From Chlamydiales bacterium (lineage in GTDB: Bacteria; Chlamydiota; Chlamydiia; Chlamydiales; JAAKFR01), in NCBI GenBank assembly GCA_024233495.1, contig JACKPM010000005.1:1-64000 (forward strand): a stretch of DNA of 64,000 nt, written 5' to 3'. This document shows, in pieces, positions 8,401 through 16,110 of this stretch; position 1 is the stretch's first letter; each line of letters opens with the position of its first letter. Under the pieces are notes generated by a model. That model ran no database searches. It saw nothing but the letters and a program-made list of their open reading frames with translations, and was not told where the DNA came from. The position numbers and the translations under genes are program-made.

Positions 8401-10442
8401 ATTTTCAATGTCTTTGATTCAAAGAGTTTTGAAAACGCTTTCATGTAGTTTCCGGCATTCTCCATTCGACGAATAACAGACTCGAGGCGGGCAATGCGCT
8501 CAGGATGCACTCCTCTCTCCCTATGGAGGATTGTAGGTGCATAGAGGATGGTGAAGAGGTGGTCTTGCTCCTTCTCATCCCACTTTTCCTTCTCATGCAA
8601 TAGAGCGAGCAACCCAACAGTTGAGGTACCGCCAATATCGAGTCCATCTTTCGAGCAATGCGTCAAATAGGTTGGGTTGACCAGCTCTAGCAACTTCAAT
8701 TCAATGAAGAGGTAGGCGAAAGAGATAAAGTCGCGCCTCTCTTCTTGTATAAGCTCTTTTTGCCCCTCGAAAAAGACCTCATGCACTTTATCTAACATCT
8801 CTGCCACCCATGTAGGGAATAACTTCTCCTTGTAACGAGAAGGAAAGTAGTAACCAGTTCTCTCATCCCCTAAGTGAAGCGCAAATTGCTGTTTAAACTC
8901 GACAGCATCGCTGAGCTCCATATACGCCCCCACCTGATTGTAGAAGTCTGTATCTTTGGCCAAAGTGACTACTGTAAAAACAGAGGCAAACTCAGCGCTC
9001 CTCCCCAGCTCCTCAAGCACCTTTGCTCGAGCATGCTCACGCCATGATGTGCGGTCGTGAAAGTTAATGAAGAGGTGGTTCTGCCCCCCCTCTTTCGCAA
9101 GAGCACGCAAATAGATTTTGAATTCTTGCGCAATCTCCGCACGGTTCACTACTTTTTGCCGCACAGGAGCAGGCATACGCACTACCTCTGTTCCAATAGA
9201 GAGCGTACACTCTTTTGTAGGCACGTTTCCTTGCATAAGAGGGTCAAAGATGCGCTCATTTTTATCACGCACAAGATCGAGCGCCTTAAAAACCGGACCG
9301 TTTGGATGCTGTGCAAAAACTTCTTCAAGGCGCTCTTTGCCGACTTTTAGAGCATCGGCAAAACTTCCCTTCTGCTTGCCCACAATCTTCTTGATCGCAG
9401 CTCCCACCTCATCACACGGCTCACCCAATAGAAAGAAGTGCTCTGTGAGTGCAAAAATCAAATCCATTACCCCTTTAAAGAAAGGTTGGTCCTTTGGAGG
9501 CTGATAGACTAAAAAGCGCTCATACTCCCGCGTATAGAGCGTTGCGCGCAAAAACATCTGAAAATCCTCAAAGTAGAGGTGACACCCCTTTTGAGAAAAC
9601 TGACGGAGCAAATTGCGTGGATTCGCTGCTAACATCAATGCCATCACACTGAAGTGAAGAAAACGCACAATCTCCATATCCTTATACTGATATACTCCCT
9701 TATAGAAGACCTGAATTTCCTTTTGAGCCGCATTCAAAATCTGCTGTGCAAGTAGATGGAGTGCGCGATCCTCCCAGTTTTTTACCTGAAGCAGAGGATC
9801 CTCTGTCACAAAATGGTTCTTGTATTGGCCAAAATCACATGCAAGCTTGATATTTTGCGCTAACTTCATCGTATAAAAGTCGTGCCCTGCCTCATTTTTT
9901 AAATAGAAGAGCTCATAGAGGTGGTCATTTTTTAGCAACTCCACATCATTAAGAATGTGAACGCCTGCAATCTCCTCCTCTTCCTCATTCTTCTCAACAG
10001 GCGCCTGCACTGGAGCACGCGCAAAGTCTGAAAAGAGCTGTTGAATAACCTCTCCTCGATAGAAATTTTGGAGTTCTTGATACTCTGGAAACTCTGTCAC
10101 TTTTTTTTGGAAAATTGCTCCTGCGCGGTCAAGCTTATTCGCAGCCTCACCCACAAGCACCATCACTGTGTTGATTCCCTCAACAAGGCGTCTTGTCTCC
10201 CCTCTCTCACGCATCCGCTCATAGAAGTGAAGCAAATAGGTGTGTACACTCTCAAAAGTCTTTCCAATTGCCTCTCGTGTGAGCTCATCTGCTCCAGCAC
10301 GTAAATAAAACTCTCCCTCCTCATCATCACTGATGTGTGGGATTAGGTGTGCATCCTCTGTTACCTCAATCTGTTCTAGTGAATCTGCATCCACCAGAGC
10401 GTTGAGGTTATCGAGCGCCTCTAAGATTGATAAATGTGTCAT
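8391..10442 (-). CDS. large conserved-looking hypothetical protein (683 aa)
   Basis: I do not recognise a domain in this protein. It appears soluble, with no signal peptide or membrane segment, acidic and mostly helical. It contains an acidic linker (KNEEEEEIAG) around residue 160 and many Phe/Tyr/His-rich helices. ATG 10442 is chosen because a purine-rich AGGAGAGG lies just upstream. A TTG at 10508 would add 22 unconvincing residues. The gene lies between the lpt genes and pheS, where I recall C. trachomatis CT837, also a long hypothetical, so it may be the positional counterpart. That is inference from order, not sequence comparison. The coding sequence is intact and similar in style to the flanking core genes. 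Confidence 0.85.
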   Translation of the reverse strand: MTHLSILEALDNLNALVDADSLEQIEVTEDAHLIPHISDDEEGEFYLRAGADELTREAIGKTFESVHTYLLHFYERMRERGETRRLVEGINTVMVLVGEAANKLDRAGAIFQKKVTEFPEYQELQNFYRGEVIQQLFSDFARAPVQAPVEKNEEEEEIAGVHILNDVELLKNDHLYELFYLKNEAGHDFYTMKLAQNIKLACDFGQYKNHFVTEDPLLQVKNWEDRALHLLAQQILNAAQKEIQVFYKGVYQYKDMEIVRFLHFSVMALMLAANPRNLLRQFSQKGCHLYFEDFQMFLRATLYTREYERFLVYQPPKDQPFFKGVMDLIFALTEHFFLLGEPCDEVGAAIKKIVGKQKGSFADALKVGKERLEEVFAQHPNGPVFKALDLVRDKNERIFDPLMQGNVPTKECTLSIGTEVVRMPAPVRQKVVNRAEIAQEFKIYLRALAKEGGQNHLFINFHDRTSWREHARAKVLEELGRSAEFASVFTVVTLAKDTDFYNQVGAYMELSDAVEFKQQFALHLGDERTGYYFPSRYKEKLFPTWVAEMLDKVHEVFFEGQKELIQEERRDFISFAYLFIELKLLELVNPTYLTHCSKDGLDIGGTSTVGLLALLHEKEKWDEKEQDHLFTILYAPTILHRERGVHPERIARLESVIRRMENAGNYMKAFSKLFESKTLKIHL

Positions 10443-10643
10443 AACCCCCTCTCCTCGAGAGAAATACCCTATATTTCTATTATCCCACCGATCAGAATTA
10501 TGGTGCAAAAGAAAAATTAAATTTTTGTTTGTTAGATTACAACGACTTACATTTTGCCCTCACCATTTCTTAATGCAATTGTTGGCAAAAAAAATTGTGG
10601 TATGGGATGCTGCCTCAAAAATAAGGATGGAAAGCGATATTGG

Positions 10644-10682
10644 CCCTTATTACGATAGGAACTGAAACGGCGATAATAAGGG
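10644..10682. promoter_or_regulatory. inverted repeat in the 10.4-10.8 kb intergenic region
   Basis: CCCTTATTA at 10644-10652 is perfectly complementary to TAATAAGGG at 10674-10682, with a 21-nt loop. It lies about 200 bp upstream of the divergent 683-residue gene and 115 bp before a small ORF, and has no T-tract. An operator or leader hairpin is possible. I see nothing else definite in 10443-10797. Confidence 0.35.
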
Positions 10683-10797
10683 GAGGGATATATGCTTTTA
10701 AGCCCTCTTGCAGGGATAACACAGATCATATATACAGTGAAAAGAGCCCTTCAATGTCATTGAGCAGCAGCTTAAGTAAGAAACGTCGAGCTACCGC

Positions 10798-11025
10798 ATG
10801 GGCGCTTTTTCACAGTTAGGACAGTTAAAAGTGAATAGTAACAGATTAGAGCCCCCAAGAGTTGACACAGAAGTCGACTTTGACTTAAATAAGGTGCTTC
10901 CTGGAGAGGACCCAGTGCTGTATAGACGAGAGCTCTTAGAAGATTTATTGGCTGCAAGGTGTGCTGAACAGTACAAGCTCCGCAAGAAAATGAGTTTCAG
11001 AAATACAAGATATATAACGCTTTAA
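10798..11025 (+). CDS. small hypothetical protein (75 aa)
   Basis: This is a 75-codon frame starting at ATG 10798, bounded upstream by an in-frame TAA at 10783. The product is hydrophilic. Its acidic middle (VDTEVDFDLNKVLPGEDP) is followed by a helical segment with LYRRELLEDLLAARCAEQY and a basic tail. There is no strong ribosome-binding site. The amino-acid make-up looks more protein-like than a random frame, and no other gene occupies this stretch. I do not recognise it. It could be a real small cytosolic protein or a relic. Confidence 0.45.
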   Translation: MGAFSQLGQLKVNSNRLEPPRVDTEVDFDLNKVLPGEDPVLYRRELLEDLLAARCAEQYKLRKKMSFRNTRYITL

Positions 11026-11066
11026 GAAATGAGAGTTATTTTTTTTGCGAAACCCTTAACTTTTCC

Positions 11067-11094
11067 TTAACATAAAAAACTTTCTTGGCATAAT
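11067..11094 (+). promoter_or_regulatory. sigma-70-type promoter of the small RNA
   Basis: TTAACA at 11067-11072 (5 of 6 matches to the -35 consensus) and CATAAT at 11089-11094 are separated by 16 bp. Transcription would start near 11100-11102, just before the structured segment that ends in a T-tract. No start codon with a ribosome-binding site follows. Confidence 0.5.
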
Positions 11095-11100
11095 AGTTGG

Positions 11101-11188
11101 AGTCTGAGGACAACGGTTCCGCCTACCCCCTAAGGTTGGAAACGGTTGGGGGGGTTAGCATGGAGGCTAAGCCCCTCAATTTTTTTTC
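11101..11188 (+). ncRNA. putative small structured RNA with terminator
   Basis: The segment between the promoter and the T-run at 11181-11188 is about 88 nt. It can fold into a strong hairpin in which CTACCCCC at 11132-11139 pairs with the GGGGGGG run and TTAG at about 11150-11160. A GGAGG/CCCTC stem followed by eight Ts then looks like a Rho-independent terminator. I compared it mentally with 4.5S RNA, tmRNA, 6S RNA and common riboswitches and found no match. It might instead be a leader whose downstream gene was lost: what follows is a gene remnant on the other strand and a repeat element. Confidence 0.45.
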
Positions 11189-11361
11189 AGGGCAAGTAGA
11201 GTTTCATGACCACAAAATAAGTCGTGATTGATGGGGATCATTCCCTCTTCAAGTGGTAGGAATAGCGTTTGGACTAAAGGGTGATTGGGTTCAACTGCAT
11301 ATTGAGTGAAATCCTTGATTCTAGGATCACACAGCAAAAGCTCATCGATACATATAGTCAA
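11176..11361 (-). pseudogene. remnant of a coding frame cut off by repeat A
   Basis: A minus-strand frame of about 61-70 codons reads as plausible protein (CIDELLLCDPRIKD, then LFLPLEEGMIP and GHETLLALKKN). It has no convincing start: the nominal TTG at 11361 lacks a ribosome-binding site. The frame is closed upstream by a stop at about 11386-11388, directly next to the end of repeat element A (11389). Its C-terminus runs into the T-tract of the small RNA terminator. I read it as the 3' part of a gene whose 5' part was removed. The identity is unknown. Confidence 0.35.
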
Positions 11362-11388
11362 AGTAATTTCGAATTCCCCCGTTTATGC

Positions 11389-11550
11389 TATAGTCAAATC
11401 GGTTGAAAATTTTACAAATTCATGCCAGATGGCAAAGCCAAAATAAGCGTAAAGTTCGACTTAGACCATTTATGGTCTATGAGAACGAGCACGATCTTTG
11501 GTGAAGCCAAATGGTATGAATTTGTAAAATTTTCAACCGATTTGACTATA
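11389..11550 (+). repeat. repeat A copy 1 (162-bp near-palindromic MITE-like element)
   Basis: The ends are perfect inverted repeats starting TATAGTCAAATCGGTTG and continuing for about 35 bp. The centre holds the palindrome TAGACCATTTATGGTCTA, so one strand can fold into a single long hairpin. Further copies occur at 30597, 42302, 46231 and 55838, with a lone end at 14434. There is no transposase ORF. The right end supplies the last codons of tdk. Confidence 0.85.
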
Positions 11551-12150
11551 AGTTGCTACCAAAGAAGATACCTCTTTGTCAGCTGTGCGGTTCACTTGAT
11601 CGAAATAGCATTTACAGCATGCGGGGAAATAGGTCTCTTCACACCCCAGCTGAATGCTAGCCCCTTCGCAAGTTGGTTTTCCATTCACATGCTTTAGGTT
11701 CATCACTGCCTTACGGTTACAGTAGTGACAAGTTGACTTTACCTCTTCAATAGAATCAGCAATTTCCATCAAGCGGCGTGATCCCTCAAAAAGGTTTGTG
11801 CGGAAATCAGTGCGTAACCCGTAGCAAATCACAGGAATCGATTTTTCAAGCGAAATTTTTCTTAGCTGATCAATCACATTTCTTGAAAGAAATTGCGCCT
11901 CATCTACGAGCAAGCAGTCAATATCTTCAAACTTAAAAAGAAGAAGATTTGTCTTTTCATCAACCAAAATATCGGCTTCTGTCTCTAACCCAGCACGCGA
12001 CTTGATGTTGTTTTTCCCAAAACGATCATCCATAGCTGGCTTGATCAACAAAATGTGCTTACGCTGCTGCCGATAGTTATGTGCGACCGCCAACAAGTTG
12101 AGCGTCTTGGCGCTCCCAACAGCTCCGAAACGAAAGTAGAGTTTGGCCAT
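11533..12150 (-). CDS. tdk: thymidine kinase (type II)
   Basis: The enzyme phosphorylates thymidine to dTMP with ATP, salvaging host or environmental thymidine. The P-loop region FGAVGSAKT is at residues 7-15. A Walker-B-like LLVDEAQFL lies near 82-90, the lasso region carries paired cysteines (CHYC), and a second pair (CCKC) lies near the C-terminus for the structural zinc. At 205 residues the length is normal. The last residues (YSQIG and the stop) are encoded by the terminal inverted repeat of repeat A, so insertion of that element rewrote the gene end without removing the zinc site. The secreted HAD-like gene lies 4 bp upstream on the same strand. Confidence 0.93.
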   Translation of the reverse strand: MAKLYFRFGAVGSAKTLNLLAVAHNYRQQRKHILLIKPAMDDRFGKNNIKSRAGLETEADILVDEKTNLLLFKFEDIDCLLVDEAQFLSRNVIDQLRKISLEKSIPVICYGLRTDFRTNLFEGSRRLMEIADSIEEVKSTCHYCNRKAVMNLKHVNGKPTCEGASIQLGCEETYFPACCKCYFDQVNRTADKEVSSLVATYSQIG

Positions 12151-12154
12151 TCAG

Positions 12155-12925
12155 CTATCCTTTTTGGTTTAAGATTTTGGCGGCATCATCATCTGAAATA
12201 ATCGCTTGAAAATCCTTAAATTGCAAGTCAGCAATATCCGAGCGGAAATGACGCACTTTGTGGTCAAGAAATCCGTACCGTAAGCCTATGAAGGGGATAT
12301 TCATCTCATCTACGCCCTCTTCAAGCTGCCGTAAATTTCCTCTCTTGTCGTTGATGAATAAGATCCTTTTCGGATGAAAATTAAGCTCGTTAAACAACTT
12401 CTGCAGCCCTTTTCCTTTGTGCGTTCCAGCAGTGAAGAGGATCCCTCTTCTAAACAAAATTGCGTGTGGATTAAGAAGTGGAATCTCCTCACTTGTAGGA
12501 GCAGATACTGCTAGATCAATTCCAACAGATCGGAGCTGCTGCACTGTGCGCATCGCTAGGGCCAAACCACGAGTGGTTAACCCCATCACACGAATATGCT
12601 TGCTTTGTAGCTCAGTAATGACTTGAGCTGTTTCGGGCTCAACTAGCTGAACATCGGTGATGTTTTGCACAGCCTCCCACTCAGGGAGAGCGAGCTCTAA
12701 CGCTTCAGGATAACTCTTTCCCTGCTTTCGATAGTGATCTAAACGGTAACGAAACCACTGATCTGATCCCAGCTCTTGCTTTGGCATAATCAAGGTGTTA
12801 TCAATATCTAAAATAACAAGTGTGTCTGCTGTCGCATACTTCTTGATCTCCTCAAAACGGTTTACTTCATGAATCTCCGCAAAAAGCGGGAGGGCAAGAA
12901 GCATAACAACCCAAAAAGCTCTCAT
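12155..12925 (-). CDS. secreted HAD-like protein (DUF2608 type)
   Basis: The 256-residue product has a cleavable-looking signal peptide (hydrophobic core VVMLLALPLFA). The haloacid-dehalogenase signature LDIDNTL follows near residue 38, then a GLTTRG segment (HAD motif II-like) and FINDKRGNL (motif IV-like). Proteins of this kind, often annotated DUF2608, occur in chlamydiae and Legionella. An exported phosphatase activity is likely but the substrate is unknown. ATG 12925 is chosen because GGAGG lies 5 nt upstream. A TTG four codons earlier falls on the ribosome-binding site. It probably forms a short operon with tdk. Confidence 0.8.
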   Translation of the reverse strand: MRAFWVVMLLALPLFAEIHEVNRFEEIKKYATADTLVILDIDNTLIMPKQELGSDQWFRYRLDHYRKQGKSYPEALELALPEWEAVQNITDVQLVEPETAQVITELQSKHIRVMGLTTRGLALAMRTVQQLRSVGIDLAVSAPTSEEIPLLNPHAILFRRGILFTAGTHKGKGLQKLFNELNFHPKRILFINDKRGNLRQLEEGVDEMNIPFIGLRYGFLDHKVRHFRSDIADLQFKDFQAIISDDDAAKILNQKG

Positions 12926-13013
12926 ATTCACCTCCAAAAATCACGACCATACCAAGCGTACCGTTTTGAAACAACAAAAGATTAAGAGAAAGTTAATTCT
13001 ATTGGTTTCTAAA

Positions 13014-13343
13014 TTATCCTGTGAGGAGAAGCTGTAAGCTTTTGATGTCAGAGAAAAGCTGCTCGAGCTTTGCTGAGTCCGGAGCCTCCTTGAAATGCTC
13101 ATAGTCATGGATCAGTTTCTCAATTAAGAAAGTATACTCAGAACCAAGCTCCTCAGCTGTGTTGCGTAGCCCCCAAAACTCTGCAGAGAAATCTGTGCCG
13201 CGCTCCCTATATTCCCCAGGAACACTCTGTGAGAAAATCTTTTGCACAACTGTGAGTTCATCTTCAAGCTCACCGAGCAAATTGCGCAAACGGGCATTTG
13301 GCACCACACTCTCATCATCATAACCTGGGGGAGGATTACTCAT
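13014..13343 (-). CDS. small hypothetical acidic protein (109 aa)
   Basis: This soluble, acidic, helical protein has a Pro-rich start (MSNPPPGYDDE) and then leucine-patterned helices (RLRNLLGELEDEL, SDIKSLQLLLTG), which suggest a small coiled-coil or bundle. ATG 13343 has GGAG 5 nt upstream and overlaps the mscS stop in ATGA, so it is translationally coupled to the channel gene. No family is recognised. A role linked to the MscS-type channel is only suggested by the coupling. Confidence 0.7.
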   Translation of the reverse strand: MSNPPPGYDDESVVPNARLRNLLGELEDELTVVQKIFSQSVPGEYRERGTDFSAEFWGLRNTAEELGSEYTFLIEKLIHDYEHFKEAPDSAKLEQLFSDIKSLQLLLTG

Positions 13344-14380
13344 ACACTCTCCTGACATTGAATTTCACGTACACGGGGAAGCGAATTGGGATACTCCTCC
13401 CTCAAAAACTTAACCATATTCTCCCTAATATAGCACTGCAATTCGAATGAGAGCGGTCTGTCATTTGCTGTTGCAAGAAGTCGAATCTTCATGCACTGCT
13501 CTGTCATCTCTACCACATGGAATTTTGATACATTCCCGTTATAGAGGGGTGTGCTTTTTAATAGTTCATCAAACTTTTGTCGCAAAGCATCAACCGGGAC
13601 ATGGTAATCGCAGTAAAGGAAAACAGTACCGATCTTTTCAGTACTCACTAGATCAGTGTTTTGAAAGGGCTTGTCGATGAATTGCGAAATAGGAATCACA
13701 TGACGGCGCATATCCCATGTTCGCACAACCACATAGGTAAGATGAATTGATTCAACTCTTCCAAAGTCTCCCTCTACAATAACGCCATCGTTCAAGTTAA
13801 TCGTTTTAGTAATTGCGATTTGAAACCCTGCCATCAAATTCAAAAAGATTGGACGAGCCGCCATTCCAATCACTAAACCAGCAACACCTGCTGAACCTAG
13901 TAACCCTACTCCTACATGTTTGGCTGTGGGGAACATCAACAGCACCCCTGCAATCGTCAATACTGTGACTGCAAGCAAGATCATTCGATAAACAAAAAGG
14001 AGCTGAATAACTGAACTTTTGCGGTGTGGATCATTTGAGAAAATATCGATTACATGCCTAAAGCTCGCCCTGACAGCGCGCATGACGAACCACCCAATCG
14101 TAATCACAAAGAGAACAAGGGTCAGCCTGTAAGCAAAATTCTCAATCTTATCTGTAAACCCAATCAAGAAAATGGAAAAAAAGAGCGCCAGCTCAAAAGC
14201 GAGAATTAACGCTGGGAGGCGTAGTTTTTCTATAACGGCACGGAAAAGCCCGTTTTTCGTGAGACGACGAAAGCCAAAGAGCACAATTCTATACGCAGCA
14301 TAAGCAGCAATGAAGAGTGCTGCAATGATCGCGAGATTAATCAAATAGGGAAGACAAAAACATAAAGCAGACTGAAACAT
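13340..14380 (-). CDS. small-conductance mechanosensitive channel (MscS family)
   Basis: This inner-membrane channel opens under membrane tension to release osmolytes. Hydrophobic segments lie at about 10-35, 50-75, 85-100 and 130-150. The Ala/Gly-rich pore helix (VGLLGSAGVAGLVIGMAA) is near 175-190, and the following beta domain has GRVESIHLTYVVVRTWDMR, the usual MscS middle domain. There are 346 residues. The only annotated neighbour downstream overlaps by 4 bp. The chlamydial stretch I know does not carry mscS here, so this gene belongs to the lineage-specific block between the lpt genes and pheS. Confidence 0.88.
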   Translation of the reverse strand: MFQSALCFCLPYLINLAIIAALFIAAYAAYRIVLFGFRRLTKNGLFRAVIEKLRLPALILAFELALFFSIFLIGFTDKIENFAYRLTLVLFVITIGWFVMRAVRASFRHVIDIFSNDPHRKSSVIQLLFVYRMILLAVTVLTIAGVLLMFPTAKHVGVGLLGSAGVAGLVIGMAARPIFLNLMAGFQIAITKTINLNDGVIVEGDFGRVESIHLTYVVVRTWDMRRHVIPISQFIDKPFQNTDLVSTEKIGTVFLYCDYHVPVDALRQKFDELLKSTPLYNGNVSKFHVVEMTEQCMKIRLLATANDRPLSFELQCYIRENMVKFLREEYPNSLPRVREIQCQESV

Positions 14381-14433
14381 GACAAGAGGTTACAACTTCT
14401 TTGCATAAAAAGGTAGACTAAAAGCGAACAAGT

Positions 14434-14454
14434 TATAGTCAAATCGGTTGAAAC
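14434..14454. repeat. isolated terminal end of repeat A
   Basis: TATAGTCAAATCGGTTGAAA occurs alone between mscS and tag without the rest of the element. It is probably a decayed copy or a one-ended remnant. It lies within the 97-bp gap between the two genes. Confidence 0.7.
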
Positions 14455-14477
14455 CCTCACGATTGAAGAAGACTTCT

Positions 14478-15032
14478 CTACTCTTGAGCAGGTGCACTTC
14501 GACAAAAAGCCAAATGGTCATTGACGAGGCCGACAGCTTGCATATAGGCGTACATAATTGTCGACCCAACAAAGCACATTCCCCTCTTCTTCAAATCCTT
14601 TGACAGAGCATCACTCTCTTTTGTTGTGATCGGAACCTCTTCTTTTTTTTCCCAACGGTTCACAATCGGCTCTCCCCCTACAAATCCCCACACGTAGCGG
14701 TCAAATGATCCAAACTCCTTTTGAATTTCGAGAAAGATGCGCGCATTTTTTCTTACAGAAAAAACTTTGAGTCGGTTTCGGATGATTGAAGGATCAAGAA
14801 GCAGCTTTTCTAACTCCTCATCACACATCTGCGCCACCCTCTCAATATCAAAATTGTGAAAAACCCGGCGATATCCCTCACGCCGCTTCAGGATTGTTTC
14901 CCAACTGAGACCCGCTTGTGCACCTTCAAGAATCAGCATCTCAAAGAGTTTTCTCTCATCATGCACAGCAACACCCCACTCCTCATCGTGATATGTCTCA
15001 TAGAGAGGGTTACCCTCACCAAAACATCTCAT
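14478..15032 (-). CDS. tag: DNA-3-methyladenine glycosylase I
   Basis: The enzyme excises 3-methyladenine from alkylated DNA to start base-excision repair. The N-terminus MRCFGEGNPLYETYHDEEWG carries the family zinc cysteine and the substrate region. LILEGAQAGLSWETILKRR is the helix-hairpin-helix-like block, and GLVNDHLAFC near the end supplies the remaining zinc ligands. It has 184 residues from ATG 15032, near the normal 187. That ATG overlaps the stop of the upstream oxygenase-like gene (ATGA). A GTG three codons earlier is possible. Confidence 0.93.
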   Translation of the reverse strand: MRCFGEGNPLYETYHDEEWGVAVHDERKLFEMLILEGAQAGLSWETILKRREGYRRVFHNFDIERVAQMCDEELEKLLLDPSIIRNRLKVFSVRKNARIFLEIQKEFGSFDRYVWGFVGGEPIVNRWEKKEEVPITTKESDALSKDLKKRGMCFVGSTIMYAYMQAVGLVNDHLAFCRSAPAQE

Positions 15033-15883
15033 CGCTGCCACGGGAAGGAGGGAGGGTTATTCAAAAAGCCGTGCTCACACGGCTCCAAATCGAACTCGAA
15101 TGAAGGAAGAAGACGCACCTCTAAAACAAGGCGCTCTCCAACTGTTGGTGACACACCGCGGTGTAAAATCTCAGAGACCTTGAAAAGCATGCACGTGCCC
15201 TCAGGTCCTTCAGCATGCAGCTTTGTCCCATCGTCTAGTTTTAACTCTGTAGTCCCCTTCTCCATACTCGCACCATTCAGATAGACAAGCACCTTGTTAA
15301 TCGCAACAGGAATGCCATCGCAGTGCCAGCTGTTGGGACCAAACTGTTCTGCTTTCGGCTGCGTCTTCCACACAGCTAAATTGATCACCTTCCATGGAGA
15401 GCCTAAGCAGCGAGCTACTGGCCATTTAAGCTCTTCTAAAATGGATTTCACTGCCTCAAACTGCTCTGCCTCGAACTTGTAGAAATCGTGGCTCTTAACT
15501 AATCTTTCCTGAATACTCACCACTTTTGCATCAAGAGCGCACTCTTTCGAACAGATTATACGGGTAATAGCAGCCCCTTTAAGCGCCCTCTTAAAGTGAT
15601 CAACACTCTCTTTTGAGATCTGCCACTGCTTATACCCCTTTTGCGCATACTCCTTATCGAGCTCCTGCAAAGAGCAAAATGTGGTTCTCACGAATTTAGG
15701 ATAAAGCTCCCACAGCCGCTCTCGATAGTTTCCTCTCTTTTTCCTCAGTGCATGCTTCAATGCGCGCTCAAAATCAAGAAGCGCATCAATCTCAATTTCA
15801 GATAGATCCTGCAGCCTCTTCATAAGCTTTTTCTTCTGCAGCTGCCGCAGTGTTTTTCTTCTCAATTCTTTTAAAGCGCCCAT
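15029..15883 (-). CDS. putative Fe(II)/2-oxoglutarate-dependent oxygenase
   Basis: There are 284 residues. The N-terminal 50 are strongly basic (RRKTLRQLQKKK). The C-terminal half shows a double-stranded beta-helix pattern with an HxD pair (H187-C-D189) in SWHCDGIP, a distal histidine (about H241) in EILHRGV, and an arginine 10-15 residues later as the possible 2-oxoglutarate anchor. This arrangement resembles phytanoyl-CoA-dioxygenase-like hydroxylases. The gene overlaps tag by 4 bp, which hints at a repair or modification role (as in AlkB-type oxygenases), but the motif spacing is not classic AlkB. The substrate is unknown. Confidence 0.55.
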   Translation of the reverse strand: MGALKELRRKTLRQLQKKKLMKRLQDLSEIEIDALLDFERALKHALRKKRGNYRERLWELYPKFVRTTFCSLQELDKEYAQKGYKQWQISKESVDHFKRALKGAAITRIICSKECALDAKVVSIQERLVKSHDFYKFEAEQFEAVKSILEELKWPVARCLGSPWKVINLAVWKTQPKAEQFGPNSWHCDGIPVAINKVLVYLNGASMEKGTTELKLDDGTKLHAEGPEGTCMLFKVSEILHRGVSPTVGERLVLEVRLLPSFEFDLEPCEHGFLNNPPSFPWQR

Positions 15884-16110
15884 AAAAAGGCGAGTTTACA
15901 AAAACCAATCCCCTTTTTCAATAACACAATTTTGCTATTTATAAAACTCTGAATATCAACATAATGCAAATTAACCTTTCCTTAAAAAATTATTTTTCAT
16001 TATTGTGCGTTAAGCGCTTATGATAAATAAAGCAAGAAGGAAACACGAGCAGCTGCTTGCGTTGAAATCAGCTTCTATGTAAGCCTGGGCTCCCATGACT
16101 TTGAGGAAAA

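Noticed and set aside
10547..10729. 60-codon minus-strand frame in the intergenic region
   Set aside because: It has no ribosome-binding site and covers the inverted repeat at 10644-10682. The composition is not protein-like.
11101..11188. 4.5S RNA, tmRNA or fluoride riboswitch
   Set aside because: The SRP tetraloop region, the tRNA-like end of tmRNA and the fluoride-motif conserved bases are all absent.
14856..15284. 142-codon frame opposite tag and the oxygenase-like gene
   Set aside because: It lies antisense to two genes with clear motifs and is low-complexity. It is a shadow frame.
16030..16110. Riboswitch before the ABC exporter
   Set aside because: The leader has some GC-rich pairing but does not match the conserved cores of yybP-ykoY, SAM, TPP, fluoride or guanidine motifs that I know.
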